A stretch of 7,279 nucleotides of DNA, taken from NCBI GenBank assembly GCA_003154255.1, contig PMCY01000114.1, forward strand, positions 1 through 7,279, written 5' to 3'. This DNA comes from Candidatus Aminicenantota bacterium. GTDB lineage: Bacteria > Acidobacteriota > Aminicenantia > Aminicenantales > UBA4085. The translations under genes and the position numbers were made by a program. Position 1 is the stretch's first letter. Each line of letters begins with the position of its first letter. Under the pieces are notes generated by a model. It searched no databases. It was not told the origin of the DNA and saw only the letters and a list, made by a program, of their open reading frames with translations. This document shows positions 1-5,176 of the stretch, piece after piece.

Positions 1-863
1 TCCTTGTTCACCGCGACGATGATCTTGGACGAAGACATCCCGGCCAGGTGCTGGATGGCTCCGCTCACGCCGAAGGCCAGATAGAGATTGGGCGTGACGG
101 TTTTGCCTGTTTGGCCGACCTGGTGGCCATGGCCGATCCAGCCCGAATCGACGGCCGCGCGCGAGGCCCCCACGGCGGCCTTGGGTAGGATCACTGCCAA
201 TTCGCGCAGGAGGGTGAAGCTCTCCGGAGCTTTCAGCCCGCGGCCGCCCGAGATGATGATCTCGGCCTCGGACACGTCGATCTCGCCTCCCGTTTCGCAG
301 AGGACTTCGGCCACGCGTCCCTTGACCAGTCCTTCGGGCAGGTTCAGCGCGATTTTTACGACTTCCGAGTCCACGGCCGACGCCGCGACGGGGAAGACGT
401 TGGGCCGCAAGGTGGCCAGGGCCGGGCGGTTTTTCAATCCCATGGTCAGGAGGACCTTGCCGGCATAGATGGGCCGGGTGAATTCCAAGGCCCCGTTCTG
501 GACCGCTATCCGGGTGCAGTCCGAAGCCATGGATACCCCCAGGCGGGCGGCCAGCCGCGGAGCCAGGTCCTTGCCCATGGCCGAGGCGGCGAAGAAAACC
601 GCTGCCGGTGCCGTCGCTTTGACGACTTCTGACAAGGCGGCGGCATAACCCTGGGCCGAATAGGCGTCCAGCTGGGGATTCTCCAAAAGGTAGACTTTAG
701 ATGCGCCATGGGCTTGGAGCTCGACGGCCGCGCTTTCCGGCCCGACCAGAACGGCGGCCGCGGCCGCGCCCAACTCGTCGGCCCGGCGCTTGGCCTCGGA
801 CAGGGCCTCGAGCGAGCTTTTCTTGATCTTCCCGTCGCGGATTTCAATGAATGTCAGAATCAT
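1..863 (-). CDS. etfA: Electron transfer flavoprotein alpha subunit, C-terminus cut by window edge
   Basis: Large FAD-binding subunit of the EtfAB heterodimer, a soluble cytoplasmic carrier that passes electrons between flavin dehydrogenases and a membrane or soluble acceptor. I read 287 residues from ATG at 863 (protein begins MILTFIEIRDGK); the usual length is about 320, so roughly 35 residues lie outside. The N-terminal ETF domain covers about residues 1-180. The FAD domain follows, with SGGRGL (205-210), VGASRAAVDSGW (231-242), GQTGK (250-254) and the full EtfA signature from LYLAFGVSGAIQH (260-272) to VAVN (283-286). The frame is open to the window edge without a stop. A strong Shine-Dalgarno GAGGAGG (870-876) sits 6 bases before the ATG and overlaps the etfB stop codon, which points to coupled, equimolar translation. 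The family assignment is firm; the electron donor and acceptor cannot be told from this sequence. Confidence 0.97.
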   Translation of the reverse strand, partial: MILTFIEIRDGKIKKSSLEALSEAKRRADELGAAAAAVLVGPESAAVELQAHGASKVYLLENPQLDAYSAQGYAAALSEVVKATAPAAVFFAASAMGKDLAPRLAARLGVSMASDCTRIAVQNGALEFTRPIYAGKVLLTMGLKNRPALATLRPNVFPVAASAVDSEVVKIALNLPEGLVKGRVAEVLCETGGEIDVSEAEIIISGGRGLKAPESFTLLRELAVILPKAAVGASRAAVDSGWIGHGHQVGQTGKTVTPNLYLAFGVSGAIQHLAGMSSSKIIVAVNK

Positions 864-874
864 AACCGGCCTCC

Positions 875-1657
875 TCAGATCACCTTGGCTTCGCCGCGCA
901 GCAGTTCGACGAGCTTTTTGGCCGTTTCCTCGGGTGTTCCGGTCAGTATGCGTCCGGCCGCTTTGGGCGGGGGCGTCTCCATTTTCCGGATCTGGACCTG
1001 CGGCGCCGTTTCTTCTGCGGTCAAGCCCAGTTCGGCCAGGGTCAGGACGGGAATGACCTTCTTTTTGGCGGCCATGATCCCCTTGAGCGTTTCGTAGCGC
1101 GGTTCGTTAAGCCCTTTCTGGGCCGAAACGACCGCGGGCAGGGCAAAAGCCACATTTTCCTGGGCCCCCTCGATCTCACGGTGGGCGACGGCCGTCCGGC
1201 CCTCGATAACCAGTTTGGTGACGACGGTGGCCTGCGGCCAGCCGAGCAGTTCGGCGGCCATGGCCGGGATCTGGGCATTGTCGGCGCCGACCGACATCCG
1301 CCCGAAGAGCAGCAGGTCGGCGTCGGCGAAACGGTTCTGGACGGCCTTGGCCATGATCCGGGCCAGGCGCAGGCCGTCATAGGCCTCCTTGAGATCGTCC
1401 TTGATCAGGACGGCCTCGTCGGCGCCCATGGCCAGGCATTTCTTGAGGGTGGCCAGGACTTCTTCGCCGCCGACGGAGACGGCCGTGACCTTGCCGCCAT
1501 GGGCCTCGCGCAGCCGCAGGCCCTCCTCGACGGCATATTCATCGTTGGGGCTGATGACGAAATTGAGCCCCTCCTCGACGATGGCGTTGGTCTGGTGCTG
1601 GATACGGATCTTCGATTCGGTGTCCGGGACACGCTTGACGAAAACGACGATGTTCAT
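875..1657 (-). CDS. etfB: Electron transfer flavoprotein beta subunit
   Basis: Small subunit of the EtfAB electron carrier, 260 residues, normal for the family. The N-terminus MNIVVFVKRVPDTESKIR and the ISPNDEYAVEEGLRLRE block (35-51) are typical. Residues 155-200 hold the EtfB signature region, including LPAVVSAQKGLNEPRYETL (173-191) and the basic KAKKK-like stretch. The C-terminal tail PPPKAAGRI (229-237) is also family-like. The open frame continues upstream to 1786, but the start at 1657 is chosen because AGGGAGG lies just before it and residue 1 then matches the family start. The nucleotide-binding loop reads VGADNAQIP (123-131), unlike the DGDTAQVGP-type loop of NAD-linked bifurcating EtfB and unlike the mitochondrial form; see findings. 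It precedes etfA by 11 bp and follows fabF by 94 bp, a gap in which I see no convincing terminator or promoter. Confidence 0.97.
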   Translation of the reverse strand: MNIVVFVKRVPDTESKIRIQHQTNAIVEEGLNFVISPNDEYAVEEGLRLREAHGGKVTAVSVGGEEVLATLKKCLAMGADEAVLIKDDLKEAYDGLRLARIMAKAVQNRFADADLLLFGRMSVGADNAQIPAMAAELLGWPQATVVTKLVIEGRTAVAHREIEGAQENVAFALPAVVSAQKGLNEPRYETLKGIMAAKKKVIPVLTLAELGLTAEETAPQVQIRKMETPPPKAAGRILTGTPEETAKKLVELLRGEAKVI

Positions 1658-1663
1658 GACCAC

Positions 1664-1671
1664 CCTCCCTT
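1664..1671 (-). promoter_or_regulatory. Ribosome binding site of etfB
   Basis: AAGGGAGG lies about 6 bases upstream of the ATG at 1657 on the minus strand. It decides between that start and an in-frame ATG 43 codons earlier, whose extra residues do not resemble EtfB. Confidence 0.8.
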
Positions 1672-1751
1672 GGTAAAAGCAAGCGGGCCTCGGGCTGCTC
1701 GGGCCGGGCCTTTTCCGTGTTTCAGACGATGCGGACGGCGCCGCGGAAGGC

Positions 1752-3026
1752 TCAGGCTTCGAAGCGGCGCAAAAGCAAGGTCCCATTCGTCCCGCCGAAG
1801 CCGAAGGAATTCGACAGAGCGTAGACGATCTCGGCCGGTCTGGACACGTTGGGCACGCAGTCCAAATCGCATTCCGGGTCCGGGAATTCGTAATTGATTG
1901 TCGGAGTCATCATCTGGTGCTTGAGGCAGAGGGCTGTGATGCCCGTTTCGATGCCGCCGGCCGCGCCCAAAAGGTGGCCGGTCATCGACTTCGTCGAGTT
2001 GAGGGCCAGCTTGTAGGCGTGTGGGCCGAAGACGCGCTTGACCGCCGCGGTCTCGATCTTGTCGTTGAGCTGCGTCGATGTGCCGTGGGCGTTGATATAG
2101 GCCACGACGTCCGGCGGGACGCCGGCGTCCGCCAGGGCCAGCCGCATGCAGCGCACCGCGCCGTCGCCGTCCTCGGCCGGAGCAGCCGCGTGGAAGGCGT
2201 CGCCGGACATCCCATAGCCGACGATTTCGGCGTAGACGTCGGCCCCGCGCCGCATAGCCTGGCCAAGCTCCTCGAGAATCAGGATGCCCGCTCCCTCGCC
2301 CATCAGAAAACCGTCGCGTTGGGCGTCGAAAGGCCGGGAGGCCTTCTGCGGCGCATCATTCCTCTCGGTCGTGGCCTTCATGGCGCAAAAGCCGGCCACT
2401 CCCAGCGGCGTGATCGGGGCCTCCGCTCCGCCGGCGATCATCGCGTCGGCATCACCCCGGGCGATCATCCGATAGGAGTCCCCGATGGCGTGGGTCCCCG
2501 TGGCGCAGGCCGTGGCCGTGGCCGAATTGGGGCCGCGCGATTTGTAGCGGATGGAGATCTGGCCGGCCGCTTCGTTGATGATCGAGGAAATGAGGAAGAA
2601 CGGCGAAACGCGGTTGGGGCCTTTTTCATGCAGGACCCGGCTCCATTCCTCGATCGTGCCGATGCCGCCGATTCCCGACCCGACGTAGACGCCGACCCGG
2701 TCGCTCTGCAGCTTCTCCGGGGCGATCCGGGAGTCGGACACGGCCAGCTGGGCCGCGGCCATGGCGTACTGGATGAAGGGGTCCATTTTGCGGACGTCCT
2801 TCCGTTCGATAAAATCGGTCGGGACGAAGTCCCTTAACTCGGCCGCGATCCGGGTCGCGTGGCGCGAGGCATCAAACTTGGTGATGGGCCCTCCCCCGCT
2901 CACCCCGGCCAGAAGGGCATCCCAGCTCTTTTTGGTGCCGGTTCCCAAGGGGGTCACCAGGCCGACCCCCGTTATGACGACCCGTTTTTCGTGTGTTTTC
3001 TTCGTTTCTCCCGGATTACTTGACAT
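1752..3026 (-). CDS. fabF: Beta-ketoacyl-[acyl-carrier-protein] synthase II
   Basis: Condensing enzyme of type II fatty acid synthesis: it decarboxylates malonyl-ACP and joins the two-carbon unit to a growing acyl chain held on its cysteine. It is cytosolic and normally a homodimer. The 424-residue length is slightly above the usual 410-415 because of about ten extra residues at the N-terminus before RVVITGVG (15-22). The Cys-His-His triad is intact: Cys174 in TACATGTH, His314 in NAHGTST and His351 in [13 protein letters not shown], with Lys346 also present. The Cys-to-His spacings (140 and 37) match E. coli FabF. The C-terminal [10 protein letters not shown] (406-415) carries the gating phenylalanine loop. 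The start overlaps the acpP stop by 11 bp. No Shine-Dalgarno lies before it and no other ATG, GTG or TTG occurs in frame before the conserved core, so translation probably depends on acpP. Confidence 0.98.
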   Translation of the reverse strand: MSSNPGETKKTHEKRVVITGVGLVTPLGTGTKKSWDALLAGVSGGGPITKFDASRHATRIAAELRDFVPTDFIERKDVRKMDPFIQYAMAAAQLAVSDSRIAPEKLQSDRVGVYVGSGIGGIGTIEEWSRVLHEKGPNRVSPFFLISSIINEAAGQISIRYKSRGPNSATATACATGTHAIGDSYRMIARGDADAMIAGGAEAPITPLGVAGFCAMKATTERNDAPQKASRPFDAQRDGFLMGEGAGILILEELGQAMRRGADVYAEIVGYGMSGDAFHAAAPAEDGDGAVRCMRLALADAGVPPDVVAYINAHGTSTQLNDKIETAAVKRVFGPHAYKLALNSTKSMTGHLLGAAGGIETGITALCLKHQMMTPTINYEFPDPECDLDCVPNVSRPAEIVYALSNSFGFGGTNGTLLLRRFEA

Positions 3027-3258
3027 GGCCGACGATGTAATCCATCGCTTTGCCGACCGTGGTCAGCTTCTCGGCGTCCTCGTCCGGGATGTCCAGGCTG
3101 AATTCGTCCTCGAGGGCCATCACCAGCTCGACGGTGTCCAGGGAGTCGGCGCCCAGGTCTTCGATGAACGAGGCTTCTTCGGTGATTTGATCTTCGCCGA
3201 TGCTCAGCTTGTCCGCAACGATGGCTTTGACTTTCTTCAGCAGTTCATCTCTTTCCAT
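3016..3258 (-). CDS. acpP: Acyl carrier protein
   Basis: Carries the growing acyl chain as a thioester on a 4'-phosphopantetheine arm attached by holo-ACP synthase. The length of 80 residues is normal. Ser39 in the [15 protein letters not shown] block (36-50) is the attachment site. The protein is strongly acidic through helices II and III, as expected for docking to the fatty acid enzymes. It sits between fabG (34 bp upstream) and fabF (11-bp overlap), the classic order. It has one of the strongest ribosome binding sites in the operon, which fits the high abundance of ACP in cells. Nothing is broken or missing. Confidence 0.99.
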   Translation of the reverse strand: MERDELLKKVKAIVADKLSIGEDQITEEASFIEDLGADSLDTVELVMALEDEFSLDIPDEDAEKLTTVGKAMDYIVGHVK

Positions 3259-3265
3259 GGTAAAA

Positions 3266-3272
3266 CCTCCTC
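3266..3272 (-). promoter_or_regulatory. Strong ribosome binding site of acpP
   Basis: GAGGAGG on the minus strand, 7 bases before the acpP ATG at 3258, set in an A/T-rich leader. It contrasts with weak or absent sites before fabG and fabF, so ACP is probably made in excess over its enzymes from one transcript. Confidence 0.85.
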
Positions 3273-3292
3273 AAAATTTTGTTGTAAGATGG

Positions 3293-4033
3293 CTACATAT
3301 ACATCCCGCCGTTGACATTGATGATCTGGCCGGTGATGTAAGCGGCGTCGTCCGAACAGAGGAAGCGCACCGCGCGAGCCACGTCGGCGGGTTCGCCGAA
3401 ACGGCCCATGGGTATGATATCGAGGAACATTTTCTTGACGGTTTCGGGAAGGTTCGTGGTCATCGGGGTAGCGATGTACCCCGGGGCCACGCAGTTGACG
3501 GTGACGTTGCGGGAGGCCGTTTCCCGGGCCAGGGACTTGGTGAAACCGATGAGCCCGGCCTTGGAAGCCGCATAATTGGTCTGCCCGGCGTTGCCCATGA
3601 GGCCGGCGACCGAGGAGAGGTTGACGATCCGGCCGTAGCGGGCGGAGATCATCGGGCGGATGACGGCCTTGGTGAAGTTGTAGACGCCCTTGAGGTTGAC
3701 GCCGATCACGGCGTCCCACTCCTCCTCCTTCATCCGTATGAAGAGGTTGTCGCGGGTGATGCCGGCGTTGTTGATCAGGTGGTCGATACGGCCATGGCCT
3801 TTAAGGACGGCCTCGACGACCGCCGCGGCCTGGCCGGATTTGGTCACGTCGGCCTCGTAGACGTCGGCCCGTCCGCCCTCGGCGGCGATCGTCTGGGCGA
3901 CGGTCTCGAGCTTGGCTTTCTGGACGTCGACCAGGATGACCGTGGCCCCTTCGCGGGCCAGCTCGCGGGCGATCGATTCACCGATGCCCTGGGACGCGCC
4001 CGTGACCAACGAAATCCGGTCTTGGAAAATCAT
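3293..4033 (-). CDS. fabG: 3-oxoacyl-[acyl-carrier-protein] reductase, NADH-type pocket
   Basis: Reduces beta-ketoacyl-ACP to 3-hydroxyacyl-ACP in fatty acid elongation. It is a classical short-chain dehydrogenase of 246 residues, beside 244 in E. coli. The Rossmann motif is TGASQGIG (11-18) and NNAG is at 88-91. The catalytic set is Asn113, Ser141, Tyr154 and Lys158 (YAASK). Arg132 and Arg175 align with the two arginines that bind ACP in E. coli FabG. The end reads ITGQIINVNGGMYM, the usual C-terminal signature. Gln15 replaces the NADPH-contacting arginine and Asp36 ends the second beta strand, a pattern known in NAD(H)-dependent members of the superfamily. The frame extends upstream to 4342 over rpmF in another frame, but the ATG at 4033 aligns exactly with known FabG starts. 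The site before it is weak. Its placement next to acpP makes FabG more likely than another reductase. Confidence 0.96.
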   Translation of the reverse strand: MIFQDRISLVTGASQGIGESIARELAREGATVILVDVQKAKLETVAQTIAAEGGRADVYEADVTKSGQAAAVVEAVLKGHGRIDHLINNAGITRDNLFIRMKEEEWDAVIGVNLKGVYNFTKAVIRPMISARYGRIVNLSSVAGLMGNAGQTNYAASKAGLIGFTKSLARETASRNVTVNCVAPGYIATPMTTNLPETVKKMFLDIIPMGRFGEPADVARAVRFLCSDDAAYITGQIINVNGGMYM

Positions 4034-4055
4034 CGCTTGGAAAACGCCCGGGAAA

Positions 4056-4238
4056 TCAATCTTCGGCGGCTTTGATGACCTGGCGGCTGCGATAGAACCC
4101 GCAGGCCGGGCAGGCCTTATGAGGGAGCTTGGGCGTCCCGCAATTGGAGCACACCGAGAAGGAGGGAACGGCCAGGCCGTCGTGGCCGCGCCGTTTGCCC
4201 TTCCGGGAATGGGAGTGTCTGCGTTTTGGGTTAGGCAT
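4056..4238 (-). CDS. rpmF: 50S ribosomal protein L32 (bL32), zinc-ribbon form
   Basis: Small basic protein of the large ribosomal subunit, 60 residues. The basic N-terminus MPNPKRRHSHSRKGKRRGHD is followed by a zinc ribbon with Cys30, Cys33, Cys43 and Cys46 (CSNC and CPAC), so this is the zinc-binding C+ form rather than the cysteine-free paralog used in zinc shortage. It begins 4 bp after the yceD stop, with only a weak AAGAGA-like ribosome site inside the end of yceD, and precedes fabG by 22 bp. The yceD-rpmF pair ahead of fatty acid genes is a widespread bacterial arrangement. Confidence 0.98.
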   Translation of the reverse strand: MPNPKRRHSHSRKGKRRGHDGLAVPSFSVCSNCGTPKLPHKACPACGFYRSRQVIKAAED

Positions 4239-4242
4239 GAAG

Positions 4243-4761
4243 CTATCTCTTGTCTTTCATGAAAATTTTGAGCTGGTCCAGGCGGGGATCCAGGTCCTTC
4301 ACCTGGCAGCCGCATTCGCCATCCTTGCGGACCTTGCCGCAAACGGCGCAGATGCCCTCGCAGGAGAACGAGCAGAGCGGCTTGGGCGGAATGGTCAGGT
4401 TCAGCTGTTCCAGGATCACTTCCCGCAGGTCGATCTCGTGCCCCTGAAAAAAGAGCGTGTCCATATCTTCGTCGTCCAGCTCCTCCTTCAGTTCATGGAC
4501 ATCCTCGGGCATGTAGACCAGATCGAACCGGGAATCGACCGGGAGCTCAAAGGACGCCAGGCAGCGGCTGCAGACGAAGCTTAAGCGGGTCTTCACCCGG
4601 CCCTTGATCCAGACCTCTTCCCCGACCCGGCGGATCGTCACTTCGGCCCGGACCGGCTCGAGGAAAGCGGCGTCCTCGTCGACCAGATCAAGGCTCGGAA
4701 ATTCGAAGTTCCGGTTCAGGGTCAGACCATCTTTGGGCAGTCTATCTATATCTATTACCAT
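4243..4761 (-). CDS. yceD: YceD/DUF177 family protein, cysteine-rich
   Basis: Member of the DUF177 family almost always found just before rpmF; work on related proteins links the family to 23S rRNA and large-subunit accumulation, but its biochemical role is not settled. It has 172 residues. The N-terminal half is a beta-rich domain with CSRC (64-67), followed by an acidic stretch ELKEELDDEDMD (90-101). The C-terminal half has DLREVILEQLNLTIPPKPLC (111-130) and then a cysteine-rich tail: Cys130, Cys134, Cys138, Cys141, Cys150 and Cys152, followed by DPRLDQL. Eight cysteines in pairs suggest one or two metal sites, which is inference. AAGGA at 4770-4774 is a good ribosome site 8 bases before the ATG. 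It is the first gene behind the consensus promoter. Confidence 0.93.
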   Translation of the reverse strand: MVIDIDRLPKDGLTLNRNFEFPSLDLVDEDAAFLEPVRAEVTIRRVGEEVWIKGRVKTRLSFVCSRCLASFELPVDSRFDLVYMPEDVHELKEELDDEDMDTLFFQGHEIDLREVILEQLNLTIPPKPLCSFSCEGICAVCGKVRKDGECGCQVKDLDPRLDQLKIFMKDKR

Positions 4762-4785
4762 CGGTTGCGTCCTTGAAATCGCCTT

Positions 4786-4813
4786 ATTATACCAATTCAG
4801 CCTTCCATGTCAA
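4786..4813 (-). promoter_or_regulatory. Consensus sigma-70 type promoter for the yceD-rpmF-fab operon
   Basis: On the minus strand TTGACA (4808-4813) and TATAAT (4786-4791) are separated by 16 bp; both hexamers match the housekeeping consensus in all six positions. Transcription would start near 4779, giving a leader of about 18 bases that contains the AAGGA ribosome site of yceD. Short spacing between the genes downstream suggests it serves yceD through fabF, and perhaps etfBA. Confidence 0.85.
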
Positions 4814-4821
4814 CCGAACGG

Positions 4822-4838
4822 GGCCGGAAGCGGCCGGA
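4822..4838. repeat. Short GGCCGGA direct repeat with a small inverted repeat
   Basis: GGCCGGA occurs at 4822-4828 and again at 4832-4838, ten bases apart or about one helical turn. Within it GGCCG, GAAG, CGGCC (4822-4835) could form a 5-bp hairpin. It lies between the two divergent promoters, upstream of both -35 boxes, where an operator might sit. In DNA this rich in G and C, chance is a fair explanation. Confidence 0.3.
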
Positions 4839-4868
4839 GGGCCGTAGAAGATATCGCGGATTTGTCTA

Positions 4869-4897
4869 TTGATAATTAGCAAAAAGGGGCTGATAAT
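4869..4897 (+). promoter_or_regulatory. Candidate promoter for the small gene and polA
   Basis: TTGATA (4869-4874) and GATAAT (4892-4897) are 17 bp apart; each matches the sigma-70 consensus in five of six positions. The predicted start of transcription, about 4903-4906, falls just before the ATG at 4907. The surrounding A/T-rich stretch stands out from the GC-rich genes. TGATAAT is repeated at 4870-4876 and 4891-4897. Confidence 0.5.
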
Positions 4898-4906
4898 AGG
4901 TCTAAT

Positions 4907-5176
4907 ATGAAAGGGCTCAGCAGTGAAATCGTCCGCGCGGGCCTGTCCTTGCTTGTTCAGACCCAGGAGATGGGCGGGCGATCCTGTTATATCGAGACGC
5001 TCATCTACCATAACGGTCGCCTCGTCTTTTCCCGGAAAACCCCTTTTACCCGCTCTCTTGAAGATCCAACTGGGGAAGGCGGGCTCTCCGCCCTGCTCGA
5101 TGAGTCGCACAATGAAATCCTCAAAGATCTGGCGGCGGGCCGGTTGGACCACCATCTCCCCAAGGCCGGGGAATGA
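4907..5176 (+). CDS. Small conserved-looking hypothetical protein coupled to polA
   Basis: I do not recognise this 89-residue protein. It begins MKGLSSEIVRAGLSLLVQTQ, followed by a probable beta hairpin (YIETLIYHNGRLVFSRKT, 28-45), a gap with Gly and Pro, and a likely helix (LSALLDESHNEILKDLAAGR, 60-79). There is no signal peptide, membrane segment or metal motif, so a soluble cytoplasmic protein is likely. Codon use resembles its neighbours. The last four bases ATGA overlap the polA start, which strongly supports real translation. The only upstream in-frame stretch ends at a stop at 4877-4879 and holds no other start, so ATG 4907 is the likely start. Only a weak AGG (4898-4900) precedes it. 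The function is unknown; a role tied to DNA replication or repair is suggested only by position. Confidence 0.75.
   Translation: MKGLSSEIVRAGLSLLVQTQEMGGRSCYIETLIYHNGRLVFSRKTPFTRSLEDPTGEGGLSALLDESHNEILKDLAAGRLDHHLPKAGE

Noticed and set aside
88..468. 126-codon open frame on the plus strand inside etfA
   Set aside because: Shadow of etfA, whose FAD-binding signature is read continuously on the minus strand.
1678..1699. Possible terminator between fabF and etfB
   Set aside because: On the minus strand AGCAGC and GCTTGCT could pair with one bulge ahead of a four-T run, but the stem is short, the loop long and the T run broken, so it is too weak to call.
1658..1786. 43-codon N-terminal extension of etfB
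   Set aside because: The extra residues do not resemble EtfB, and a good ribosome site precedes the shorter start at 1657.
1917..2837. 306-codon open frame on the plus strand inside fabF
   Set aside because: It is the antisense shadow of fabF, whose active-site motifs and length are fully preserved; the reading has no recognisable domain and arises from high GC content.
3200..4075. 291-codon open frame on the plus strand across fabG and acpP
   Set aside because: Antisense shadow of two certain genes, rich in Asp, Gly and Val as expected from reverse reading of GC-rich codons, with no ribosome site.
4034..4342. 103-codon N-terminal extension of fabG
   Set aside because: It overlaps rpmF in another frame, and the ATG at 4033 aligns exactly with known FabG starts.
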